From: Deltaproteobacteria bacterium
Lineage (GTDB): Bacteria; Desulfobacterota; Desulfobacteria; Desulfobacterales; ETH-SRB1
NCBI GenBank assembly: GCA_003647525.1
Contig: QMMZ01000138.1
Location: 1 to 6,091 of the forward strand
DNA length: 6,091 nt
Reading direction: 5' to 3'
Positions 1 through 5,527 of this stretch are shown in pieces. The notes under the pieces are model-generated. The model did not search any database. It saw nothing but the letters and a program-made list of their open reading frames with translations, and had not been told where the DNA came from. Position numbers and translations under genes: made by a program. Each line of letters begins with the position of its first letter. The stretch's first letter is position 1.

Positions 1-1134
1 AGCAAGTCCGCCCTGGGAGTGATAGGGATTGTTGACTGAACGAATTATATTATTATCCAGTATCATTTTATCCCTGGTGTTTTCGCCAACTGTTTTGCCT
101 GTTACCGTAATACATTCATCATTAATAAGCCCGGCTCCGGATAATTCCTTTATAACCGCACTTATTCCACCGGCACGGTTTAAGTCTTCCAGGTGATCTT
201 TTCCGCCAGGACTTAAGGAACAGAGATGTGGTGTAATCTTGCTTATTTCATTAATCAGGTTGAGATCTATATCTACTCCAGCTTCTTTTGCTAAAGCTGT
301 AAGATGCAGTACGGTATTTGTAGAGCAGCCCAATGCCATATCAATGGTGAGCGCATTTTTAAAGGCTTTTTCCGTCATGATTTTTTTTGGTGTAATATTT
401 TTTTCAAGAAGGCTTATGATCTGCATCCCGGCTTCCTTGGCAAGACGGATTCGAGCGGCCATAACCGCGGGTATTGTTCCATTGCCTGGCAGACCCATTC
501 CTATAGCTTCTGTTAGGCAGTTCATAGAGTTGGCAGTAAACATACCGGCACAGGATCCGCAAGTGGGGCAGGCGGCATCCTCAATTGCAGACAGCTCTTT
601 TTCAGTCATTTTTCCAGAAAGCACCGTACCAACGGCTTCAAAGACAGTGACAAGATCTATTTTTTCAGAGCAGGCTTTTTCAGGATGCTCTCCAGCGAGC
701 ATTGGACCTCCGCTTATCACAATGGTAGGGATGTCCAGACGTGCGGCAGCCATAAGCATCCCTGGAACAATTTTATCACAGTTTGTAACCATTATCATTG
801 CATCAAATGCATGAGCAACAGCCATAACCTCTATGGAGTCGGCAATCAGCTCTCTGCTGGCGAGGGAATATTTCATACCTGTATGATTCATGGCAATGCC
901 GTCGCAAACACCAATAGTCCCGAATTCAATCGGAGTACCGCCTGCCATGTAAACCCCGGCCTTCACAGCTTCAGTAATTTTATCAAGATGTATATGGCCC
1001 GGGATGATACTGTTTGCTGAGTTGGCAATACCTATGAGAGGCTTTTTAATTTCAGAATCCGTATATCCCATTGCCTTAAAGAGACTGCGGTGTGGGGCTC
1101 TTTCAATACCTTTTTTTGCGTTATCACTTTTCAT
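1..1134 (-). CDS. ilvD: Dihydroxy-acid dehydratase, 3' end outside window
   Basis: IlvD dehydrates 2,3-dihydroxy-isovalerate and 2,3-dihydroxy-3-methylvalerate to the 2-keto acids that precede valine, leucine and isoleucine. It is a cytoplasmic iron-sulfur enzyme. The window holds 378 codons read from position 1134 down to 1 with no stop; full-length IlvD is about 550-560 residues, so roughly the last third is missing. Recognisable segments are [13 protein letters not shown] near the N-terminus, [11 protein letters not shown] (43-53), [16 protein letters not shown] (75-90), NCDKIVPGM (118-126), [19 protein letters not shown] (189-207) and [12 protein letters not shown] (269-280). Likely cluster cysteines are Cys119 and the 189-195 group, with Cys77 as a further candidate. 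PGH replaces the PCN of the plant-type [2Fe-2S] enzymes. The wording is close to the methanogen/deltaproteobacterial branch as I remember it. The start is the ATG at 1134, preceded by GGAG at 1146-1143. The gene follows an attenuator-like leader, described separately. Confidence 0.97.
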   Translation of the reverse strand, partial: MKSDNAKKGIERAPHRSLFKAMGYTDSEIKKPLIGIANSANSIIPGHIHLDKITEAVKAGVYMAGGTPIEFGTIGVCDGIAMNHTGMKYSLASRELIADSIEVMAVAHAFDAMIMVTNCDKIVPGMLMAAARLDIPTIVISGGPMLAGEHPEKACSEKIDLVTVFEAVGTVLSGKMTEKELSAIEDAACPTCGSCAGMFTANSMNCLTEAIGMGLPGNGTIPAVMAARIRLAKEAGMQIISLLEKNITPKKIMTEKAFKNALTIDMALGCSTNTVLHLTALAKEAGVDIDLNLINEISKITPHLCSLSPGGKDHLEDLNRAGGISAVIKELSGAGLINDECITVTGKTVGENTRDKMILDNNIIRSVNNPYHSQGGLA

Positions 1135-1150
1135 CTGAGAATCTCCATAA

Positions 1151-1195
1151 TAAAAAATCCGTTATTAGCTTTTTCGGCTGATAACGGATTTTTTA
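1151..1195 (-). terminator. Intrinsic terminator in the ilvD leader (attenuator)
   Basis: Arms 1177-1195 and 1151-1169 form a 19-bp stem; the single non-Watson-Crick position is a G-U-type wobble in one direction. The loop is 7 nt and, on the minus strand, the stem ends in a run of six T (1157-1152). It lies inside the ilvD leader, only about 5 nt before the GGAG ribosome-binding site at 1146-1143, so it would stop transcription before ilvD. The structure is symmetric enough to work on the plus strand as well, but nothing upstream on that strand needs terminating. Confidence 0.85.
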
Positions 1196-1228
1196 GGATT
1201 GGTTAATTTAATTAAACAGTTATCAGCC
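1176..1228 (-). promoter_or_regulatory. Antiterminator pairing competing with the ilvD terminator
   Basis: On the minus strand GGCTGATAAC (1228-1219), which contains the leader-peptide stop codon, is a perfect 10-base complement of GTTATCAGCC (1185-1176). The second segment overlaps the 5' arm of the terminator. The two hairpins are therefore mutually exclusive. A ribosome stalled upstream on branched-chain codons would leave the first segment free to pair and block termination. A ribosome that reaches the stop codon would cover it and let the terminator form. The pairing is seen in the sequence; the regulatory reading follows the classical amino-acid attenuation model. Confidence 0.75.
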
Positions 1229-1285
1229 CATTTTCTCGTAGCAGGATAATACACCTACAACGAGGATAATAATTAGACCAATAAC
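1219..1285 (-). promoter_or_regulatory. Possible pause/protector RNA structure within the leader peptide frame
   Basis: On the minus strand CTCGTTGTAGG (1264-1254) pairs with CCTGCTACGAG (1245-1235), with one mismatch and one wobble around an 8-nt loop. Outside it, GTTATTGG (1285-1278, Val10-Gly12 codons) can pair with CTGATAAC (1226-1219) with two wobbles. These would correspond to the 1:2 pause structure of textbook attenuators. The inner hairpin is convincing; the outer pairing is weaker. Confidence 0.5.
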
Positions 1286-1312
1286 GATTAGTTCAGTTGC
1301 TTTTTTTGTCAT
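1223..1312 (-). CDS. Branched-chain-rich leader peptide of ilvD (29 residues)
   Basis: This short frame starts at the ATG at 1312 and ends with tandem stops TGA-TAA (TGA at 1225-1223). It encodes 29 residues whose middle is ELIVIGLIIILVVGVL (residues 7-22). Thirteen of the 29 are Leu, Ile or Val (5 Ile, 4 Val, 4 Leu), the end products of the pathway served by ilvD downstream. It begins about 24 nt after the predicted transcription start and is followed by mutually exclusive antiterminator and terminator hairpins, the architecture of ilv/leu attenuators in enteric bacteria. Its role would be to sense charged branched-chain tRNAs by translation speed, not to make a functional product. The Shine-Dalgarno is weak (GGTAG about 6 nt upstream). 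The alternative is a small membrane protein or lipoprotein, since a hydrophobic stretch ends in LSC; the RNA context makes a leader peptide more likely. Confidence 0.8.
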   Translation of the reverse strand: MTKKATELIVIGLIIILVVGVLSCYEKMG

Positions 1313-1342
1313 GTTAACTACCGGAATTTAATTTAAGTTTAA

Positions 1343-1371
1343 TATATAACAATCTAAATTAAGAATGTCAA
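1343..1371 (-). promoter_or_regulatory. Sigma-70-type promoter of the ilvD leader
   Basis: On the minus strand a perfect TTGACA (1371-1366) is followed by a 17-bp spacer and TATATA (1348-1343). Transcription would start near 1336, giving about 24 nt before the leader peptide and about 200 nt before ilvD. It is the best consensus promoter in the window. Confidence 0.75.
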
Positions 1372-1545
1372 GCATTTTGTAACCAAGTTGCAGGGCGATT
1401 GCATCAAAATCTGGTATGATTTTTGATTCTAAACAAATCAATAGGTTACAAATACCTCATTAAGCAATTATATCGGTAAGTTATATTACCCTCTCTATGT
1501 AACCGAAGGGGTGGAGCTGTGAGATCTTTGCATAAGGACTCGGTA

Positions 1546-1567
1546 AAAAACGGGGAAAGTCGTTTTT
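1546..1567 (-). terminator. Weak terminator-like hairpin at the end of the selenoprotein gene
   Basis: AAAAACG and CGTTTTT form a 7-bp stem (1546-1552 with 1561-1567) around an 8-nt loop and overlap the stop codon at 1568-1566. On the minus strand the 3' arm is T-rich (TTTTTT). Only two G-C pairs are present, so it is weak, and it reads almost the same on the plus strand. Confidence 0.3.
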
Positions 1568-1760
1568 ATAACCTGTCACAACGTATGTTCGCAAGCTGTT
1601 CTTCAAAAACATCATCCATCGAGTCAGCAAATTTTTTTATCGGATATTCTGAGCTGCAGGACCTGCAGAAAAGGTAAACACGACGTCACGATCTTTTTAG
1701 AATCAGTTCTTTACCGCATGCTAAGCAATTAGCAAAATGTTTTTTTACCACTTTTTTCAC
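1566..1760 (-). CDS. Small dual-CxxC protein with in-frame UGA, probable selenoprotein
   Basis: Read through one UGA (1688-1686), this frame gives 64 residues with a zinc-ribbon or redox pattern: CLAC (12-15), U25, CRSC (32-35). It has a charged C-terminus, EEQLANIRCDRL (53-64), which ends at TAA (1568-1566). Homology-like composition continues on both sides of the UGA, and a hairpin resembling a bacterial SECIS follows at the right distance, so U25 is read as selenocysteine. It resembles a family I recall being annotated as 'dual CXXC motif small (seleno)protein' in sulfate reducers; no database was checked. The start is one of two GTG codons, 1760 or 1751. An in-frame TAA just upstream excludes anything longer, and AAGGAG (1768-1763) lies 2 or 11 nt from them. 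The function is unknown; the cysteines suggest metal binding or thiol redox chemistry. The alternative is a pseudogene with a CGA-to-TGA nonsense change. It needs selA, selB, selC and selD elsewhere in the genome. Confidence 0.75.
1654..1688 (-). promoter_or_regulatory. SECIS-like element after the UGA codon
   Basis: On the minus strand, 22 nt after UGA (1688-1686), CTGCA-GGTCC-TGCAG (1668-1654) forms a perfect 5-bp stem with loop GGUCC. Bacterial SECIS elements are hairpins directly 3' of the Sec UGA, with G (often GGU) at the start of the apical loop. The E. coli fdhF element has GCA-GGUC-UGC about 18 nt after its UGA. A short U/A-rich lower stem (UUUU with AGAA) is possible beyond an internal bulge. 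Confidence 0.65.
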
Positions 1761-1794
1761 AACTCCTTAAACCCGAAATTTAGCTAACGATACC

Positions 1795-1823
1795 AAATTA
1801 CAGTAAAACCCTATTGAAGTCAA
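1795..1823 (-). promoter_or_regulatory. Possible promoter of the small selenoprotein gene
   Basis: On the minus strand TTGACT (1823-1818) is followed by a 17-bp spacer and TAATTT (1800-1795). It would give a leader of about 28 nt before the GTG at 1760. The -10 match is poor. A second -35-like TTGACA (1857-1852) lies farther upstream with only a weak -10 (TATTCA, 1834-1829). Confidence 0.35.
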
Positions 1824-1850
1824 ACACCTGAATAATTGCCGAAATATATA

Positions 1851-1880
1851 TTGTCAAAAGAGATAGTTTGCGTTTATTAT
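1851..1880 (+). promoter_or_regulatory. Possible argJ promoter
   Basis: TTGTCA (1851-1856) and TATTAT (1875-1880), each one base from consensus, are separated by 18 bp. Transcription would start near 1887, at the edge of the 7-bp repeat that fills the argJ 5' leader. The -35 overlaps a -35-like TTGACA on the other strand. Confidence 0.45.
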
Positions 1881-1885
1881 AAATC

Positions 1886-1927
1886 AGGTGCCGGGGATCA
1901 GGGATCAGGTGTCGGGGATCGGGGGGT
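1886..1927. repeat. G-rich 7-bp-periodic tandem repeat in the argJ leader
   Basis: Six consecutive heptads follow the pattern RGGKRYC: AGGTGCC, GGGGATC, AGGGATC, AGGTGTC, GGGGATC and a degenerate GGGGGGT. Viewed another way, 1883-1903 and 1904-1924 are a 21-bp direct repeat (three heptads) with 19 of 21 bases identical. The array sits between the possible promoter and the argJ ribosome-binding site. Confidence 0.85.
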
Positions 1928-1957
1928 TTCAGGAAATCTTTTAGAGGAATTTCATAT

Positions 1958-3142
1958 ATGGAAAATTTAATATGTCCGGGATTTATGGCAGCAGGAGTAG
2001 CTTCCGGGCTTAAAAAGGCTGGCGAAAAGGATTTAGCCATTATTTTTTCAAAGATTCCTGCAAAAGTTGCAGGGGTTTTTACCAGCAATAAGATTAAGGC
2101 TGCGCCGGTATTACTTGATATGGAGCGAATTAAATCCGGTGTTAGTCAGGCAGTAATAGTCAACAGCGGAAACGCTAACTGCTGTACAGGCGATAAAGGA
2201 TTGGATGATGCAAAAACCATGGCAAGATCTGCGGCCTCAGGCCTCGGAATTTCTGAAGATCTGGTTCTTGTGTGTTCAACAGGAGTTATAGGAGAGCCAT
2301 TGCCGATTGATAAGATACAGAAAGTAATTCCCGGCCTTATCGACTCTTTGAAACCCGAAGGAGTTTATGATCTTGCAAGAGCGATAATGACAACAGATAC
2401 TGTTCCAAAGACTATTTCAAGACAGGGTGAAATAGACGGTAAACCCTTTACAGTAATCGGCGTTACTAAGGGTTCAGGGATGATATGTCCTGACATGGCA
2501 ACTATGTTATGTTTTATCTGCACTGATATTGATGCAGACCATGAATTGCTTAAGAATCTTCTTGATAAAGCTGCTCAGCGATCTTTTAACAGGATAACCG
2601 TAGATGGTGATACAAGCACTAACGATACGGTTATTATCATGGCAAATGGTCTTTCAGGTGCAGTTATTAAAAGCTCTGAACATATGGATTATTTCCAGAA
2701 TTTAATAGATGATGTCCTTATCAATCTTGCAAAACAGATAGTTAGAGATGGCGAAGGGGCCACAAAATTTGTTGAGATATATGTTAAGGGCGCTTTATCG
2801 GATAATGATGCGCGTAAAATAGCCAGTACTGTTGCAAATTCAAATCTTGTTAAAACAGCGCTTTTTGGTGAGGATGCCAACTGGGGAAGAATTATTGCTG
2901 CAACAGGAAGAGCGAATGTTCCCCTTGACCAGAGTAAGGTAAATATATTTTTTGATGATGTTTTGATGGTAAAAAACGGTATGGGATGCGGGAAGGCCGT
3001 TGAAGCTGAAGCAGTAAAAGTTTTGAAAAAGTCTGAGCTGCGCATATCTATTGACTTGAACATGGGCAAAGGGTGCGCATCTGTATTTACCTGCGATTTT
3101 TCTGTTGATTATGTTAAGATTAATGCGGACTATAGATCGTAA
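1958..3142 (+). CDS. argJ: Bifunctional ornithine acetyltransferase / N-acetylglutamate synthase
   Basis: ArgJ transfers the acetyl group from N-acetylornithine to glutamate, closing the cyclic arginine pathway. Bifunctional members also use acetyl-CoA to make N-acetylglutamate. The 394-residue product matches the family length. Visible motifs are NSGNANCCTG (69-78), STGVIGEPLP (107-116, oxyanion-hole region), TKGSGMICPDMATML (170-184), DGDTSTNDT (216-224) and the family C-terminus VKINADYRS. The precursor is expected to self-cleave between Ala181 and Thr182, giving alpha and beta chains, with Thr182 as the nucleophile. The start ATG at 1958 has GAGGA (1944-1948) 9 nt upstream and begins the conserved N-terminus CPGFMAAGVASGLKK. 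Whether this copy is mono- or bifunctional cannot be decided from sequence alone. It has no close downstream partner: the next gene is about 270 bp away beyond repeats. Confidence 0.97.
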   Translation: MENLICPGFMAAGVASGLKKAGEKDLAIIFSKIPAKVAGVFTSNKIKAAPVLLDMERIKSGVSQAVIVNSGNANCCTGDKGLDDAKTMARSAASGLGISEDLVLVCSTGVIGEPLPIDKIQKVIPGLIDSLKPEGVYDLARAIMTTDTVPKTISRQGEIDGKPFTVIGVTKGSGMICPDMATMLCFICTDIDADHELLKNLLDKAAQRSFNRITVDGDTSTNDTVIIMANGLSGAVIKSSEHMDYFQNLIDDVLINLAKQIVRDGEGATKFVEIYVKGALSDNDARKIASTVANSNLVKTALFGEDANWGRIIAATGRANVPLDQSKVNIFFDDVLMVKNGMGCGKAVEAEAVKVLKKSELRISIDLNMGKGCASVFTCDFSVDYVKINADYRS

Positions 3143-3150
3143 ACAAATAG

Positions 3151-3185
3151 GTAATCGTTTACGGTTAACAGTTTACAGTTAACGG
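3151..3185. repeat. 7-bp-periodic repeat array downstream of argJ
   Basis: After a degenerate GTAATCG come four heptads in register: TTTACGG, TTAACAG, TTTACAG, TTAACGG (3158-3185), followed by TTGATCA. In another phase the consensus is RGTTWAC. The array starts 8 bp after the argJ stop codon. Related heptads in the opposite orientation lie at 3353-3387. Confidence 0.8.
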
Positions 3186-3199
3186 TTGATCAAAACATA

Positions 3200-3214
3200 T
3201 CAGCCAGAGGCTGA
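3200..3214 (+). other. Short hairpin downstream of argJ
   Basis: TCAGCC and GGCTGA form a perfect 6-bp stem with a 3-nt loop. No T-run follows, so it is not a convincing intrinsic terminator; it could protect the 3' end of the mRNA. Confidence 0.35.
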
Positions 3215-3291
3215 CAAGAAACAAGAGGCTCAGTTGTGAGAACTCAAGTCTATATTTTATGTGAGGTTAAGGTGTTTTGTAACTGCTCAGG

Positions 3292-3368
3292 TTTACGGTT
3301 TCAGGCTTCAAGGATAGAGAACAATGAAGAAATCAAGGCAATCAACCTTGAAACGTTAACTGTAAACC
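3292..3368. repeat. Imperfect inverted repeat built from 7-bp units
   Basis: GGTTTACGGTTTCAGG...CTTCAAGG (3290-3313) and the reverse complement of 3346-3368, which reads GGTTTACAGTTAACG...TTTCAAGG, match over most of about 23 bases with a one-base offset. The left arm is three heptads (TTTACGG, TTTCAGG, CTTCAAG). The arms could form a long imperfect hairpin with a loop of about 32 nt. Confidence 0.6.
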
Positions 3369-3408
3369 GACAACCGTGAACTGTTACACAAATAGTTACT
3401 CGTAACCC
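3353..3408. repeat. Reverse-oriented 7-bp-periodic array before the pseudouridine synthase gene
   Basis: Heptads ACGTTAA, CTGTAAA, CCGACAA, CCGTGAA and CTGTTAC (3353-3387) are the reverse complement type of the units at 3158-3185. Looser heptads (ACAAATA, GTTACTC, GTAACCC) continue to 3408, two bases before the start codon of the next gene. The 14-base GTTTACAGTTAACG occurs in one array and its complement in the other. Confidence 0.7.
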
Positions 3409-3410
3409 GT

Positions 3411-4097
3411 ATGATGCGACTTCAAAAATTTCTTTCATCTGCCGGATTTTGTTCAAGAAGAAAAGCAGAAGAATATATTAAGGATGGGTATGTCAAAGTT
3501 AATGGAGAAATAGTTTCCGTACTCGGGACAAAAATTGATCCGGAAACAGACCGTGTCCAGGTAAACGGGAAGCCTGTTGAAGCAAAACATGATCTTATTT
3601 ATATAGCCCTGAACAAGCCAGAAGGTTATGTTACAAGTTGCAGCCAGAAAGGCGATAAGATAGTACTTGATCTGATAAATATTCAAGATCGTGTATATCC
3701 TGTAGGCAGGCTTGACAAGGATTCTACCGGTCTTCTGCTTCTTACAAATGATGGTGAGCTTCATAACAGGCTCTCGCATCCTTCCTTTGATCATGAAAAA
3801 GAATACGAGGTTGCTGTATTTAAGCCGATTTCAGATGGCGCTCTTCAAAAGATGGCTAAAGGTATGCCTATGATGGGTACGAAAACCAGACCCGCTGGTG
3901 TTAAAAGAATGTCTTCACGTGTTTTTTACATCGTACTTAAAGAAGGTAAAAACAAGCAGATAAGACGTATGGTCAGGAAGATGGGGAATAATGTTATTCG
4001 GCTTAAGAGAATAAGGATTTCAAATATAAAACTTGGAAATCTGGCTGAAGGGAGCTGGCGTTATCTGACGGAAAAAGAGAAACAAGAACTTTTGTAA
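3411..4097 (+). CDS. rRNA pseudouridine synthase, RsuA/RluB/E/F type
   Basis: Enzymes of this family isomerise a specific uridine in ribosomal RNA to pseudouridine. The 228-residue product has an N-terminal S4 RNA-binding domain (about 1-60, MRLQKFLSSAGFCSRRKAEE) and a catalytic domain with YPVGRLDKDSTGLLLLTNDG (96-115), where Asp102 is the catalytic aspartate. It also has HEKEYEV (128-134) and the C-terminal block GKNKQIRRMVRKMG (179-192). GRLDKDS and the MPMMGTKT stretch are closest to RluF among the E. coli members I remember, but the exact target (RluB, RluE, RluF or RsuA site) cannot be assigned. The start is uncertain: ATG-ATG at 3411 and 3414, and the second gives the more usual MRLQKF start. 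No Shine-Dalgarno is visible, because the upstream 7-bp repeat runs almost to the start. The dehydrogenase gene follows after 25 bp and is probably co-transcribed. Confidence 0.93.
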   Translation: MMRLQKFLSSAGFCSRRKAEEYIKDGYVKVNGEIVSVLGTKIDPETDRVQVNGKPVEAKHDLIYIALNKPEGYVTSCSQKGDKIVLDLINIQDRVYPVGRLDKDSTGLLLLTNDGELHNRLSHPSFDHEKEYEVAVFKPISDGALQKMAKGMPMMGTKTRPAGVKRMSSRVFYIVLKEGKNKQIRRMVRKMGNNVIRLKRIRISNIKLGNLAEGSWRYLTEKEKQELL

Positions 4098-4122
4098 CAC
4101 AAAACCTGATGGAGAATAAGAT

Positions 4123-5436
4123 ATGGTAACATTTGAATCTTTGATTTCACGTAAGAGTAAGGTCGCCGTTGTTGGTCTGGGATATGTCGGGCTTCCCCTG
4201 GCTGTTCATCTTTCAAAACACTTTGAAGTAATTGGCTATGATCTGAAGTCTGATAGGATTAAAGAGCTTGAATCAGGCCGCGACCGAACGCTGGAGATCT
4301 CTGAAGAAGATTTGATTAAATCTAAAATATTTTTCACCAGCGATCCAAAAATTCTGTCCTCATGCAGCCTGATTATTGTTGCCGTGCCTACACCGATTGA
4401 CGAGCATAGGATTCCGGATTTAGGACCTTTGATTGGAGCTTCAAAAGAAGTTGGGGGAAATATCGTTAAAGGATCATGTGTTGTGTTTGAATCCACGGTT
4501 TATCCCGGCGCTACGGAAGAAGTCTGTGTTCCCATCCTGGAGCAGGAATCAGGATTTATCATGGGGAGAGATTTTACAGTTGGTTATTCTCCGGAAAGAA
4601 TAAATCCCGGCGACAAGGAGCACACTCTTGAAAGTATAGTTAAAGTGGTTTCAGGTTCGGATGAAGAAACAGCGGCTCTTTTATCTGATGTCTATGGCAT
4701 GGTGGTTAAGGCTGGAATCCACAGGGTTTCTTCTATAAAAGTAGCGGAGGCAGCCAAGGTTATTGAGAATACACAGAGAGATTTAAACATAGCGCTTATG
4801 AATGAACTTTCCATGATTTTTAATAAAATTGGAATAGATACATTAGAAGTCCTTAAGGCTGCAGGGACAAAATGGAATTTTCTTTCTTTCAGGCCAGGCC
4901 TGGTTGGTGGACACTGCATAGGGGTTGATCCATATTATTTAACTTTCAAGGCCGAATATTTAGGGTATCGTCCTGAAATGATATTAGCGGGTAGAAGAAT
5001 TAATGATAATATGGGTAAATATGTTGCAGAACAGGCTGTAAAGTTGCTCATTAGAGCGGGTAAGCAGGTGTGTGGCTCAAAAATTGCGGTATTGGGGCTT
5101 ACTTTTAAGGAAGATGTGCCTGATTTGAGAAATACAAAGGTAATTACAATCATAAACGAGCTTAAGGATTATGGGATAGAAGTTTATATACATGACCCGC
5201 TGGCGGAAGCAGGCGAAGCCAAAGCGTATTACAATCTTGAACTGCAGCAGGATATTCAAAAGCTTACAGGAGTTGATGGAGTTATTGTGGCTGTTGTTCA
5301 TAAACCATACAGGGAGATTGGTCTTTCGAAAATTGCTGGTTTGTGTACAAATGGGGTGCCGCTTGTAATGGATTTAAAGGGCGCTTTCAACATCGCTGAA
5401 GCAAAGGAACTTGGTATTACATATTGGAGGCTGTAA
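4123..5436 (+). CDS. tviB: UDP-N-acetyl-hexosamine 6-dehydrogenase, TviB/WbpO type
   Basis: This NAD-dependent nucleotide-sugar dehydrogenase oxidises C6 of a UDP-N-acetylhexosamine to the uronic acid, a precursor for capsule, O-antigen or exopolysaccharide. The 437 residues show the Rossmann motif VGLGYVGLPLAV (17-28), VPTPID (88-93), ESTVYPGATEE (123-133), GYSPERINPGD (154-164), KVIENTQRDLNIA (212-224), GGHCIGVDPYYLT (262-274; Cys265 is the catalytic thiol) and GLTFKEDVPDLRNTK (325-339). The run KVAEAAKVIENTQRDLNIAL and the GLVGGHCIGVDPYYLT block are nearly those of Salmonella TviB as I recall it. This favours UDP-GlcNAc or UDP-GalNAc over UDP-glucose or GDP-mannose as substrate; which epimer cannot be told. 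The start ATG at 4123 has GGAG (4111-4114) 8 nt upstream. No glycosyltransferase, epimerase or export gene is in the window, so the gene stands apart from a visible polysaccharide cluster and sits behind an rRNA-modification gene. Confidence 0.93.
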   Translation: MVTFESLISRKSKVAVVGLGYVGLPLAVHLSKHFEVIGYDLKSDRIKELESGRDRTLEISEEDLIKSKIFFTSDPKILSSCSLIIVAVPTPIDEHRIPDLGPLIGASKEVGGNIVKGSCVVFESTVYPGATEEVCVPILEQESGFIMGRDFTVGYSPERINPGDKEHTLESIVKVVSGSDEETAALLSDVYGMVVKAGIHRVSSIKVAEAAKVIENTQRDLNIALMNELSMIFNKIGIDTLEVLKAAGTKWNFLSFRPGLVGGHCIGVDPYYLTFKAEYLGYRPEMILAGRRINDNMGKYVAEQAVKLLIRAGKQVCGSKIAVLGLTFKEDVPDLRNTKVITIINELKDYGIEVYIHDPLAEAGEAKAYYNLELQQDIQKLTGVDGVIVAVVHKPYREIGLSKIAGLCTNGVPLVMDLKGAFNIAEAKELGITYWRL

Positions 5437-5443
5437 GAAAACA

Positions 5444-5485
5444 GGTTGAAGGTTGAAGGTTGAAGGTTGAAGGTGGAGGGCTGTC
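5444..5485. repeat. (GGTTGAA)n heptanucleotide tandem repeat
   Basis: Four perfect copies of GGTTGAA (5444-5471) are followed by degenerate GGTGGAG and GGCTGTC (5472-5485). The array starts 7 bp after the stop codon of the dehydrogenase gene. The period is 7 bp, as in the arrays near argJ. Confidence 0.95.
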
Positions 5486-5527
5486 ATGGAGCTTCAGGTA
5501 TAATCAAATTCAAACCATGAAAAACTC

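Noticed and set aside
239..1020. Plus-strand open frames opposite ilvD
   Set aside because: They are antisense to a clearly recognised IlvD sequence and show no family motif; ilvD is only partial, so the antisense frames look long by comparison.
1519..1677. 52-codon plus-strand frame from GTG with AAGGGG upstream
   Set aside because: It lies opposite the dual-CxxC selenoprotein candidate, whose paired cysteines and SECIS-like hairpin give a better explanation; the plus-strand product resembles nothing I know.
1798..2088. Minus-strand frame with a PDPRHLI repeat
   Set aside because: The peptide repeat is only the translation of the G-rich heptad repeat, and the remainder is antisense to argJ.
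2689..3069. Minus-strand frame inside argJ
   Set aside because: Shadow of argJ, no recognisable domain and no separate promoter or ribosome-binding site.
3234..3260. Promoter before the pseudouridine synthase gene (TTGTGA ... TATTTT)
   Set aside because: Spacing of about 13 bp is too short for a sigma-70 promoter.
1883..3408. CRISPR array
   Set aside because: Repeats are 7-bp units directly abutting one another, without unique spacers of constant length and without cas genes.
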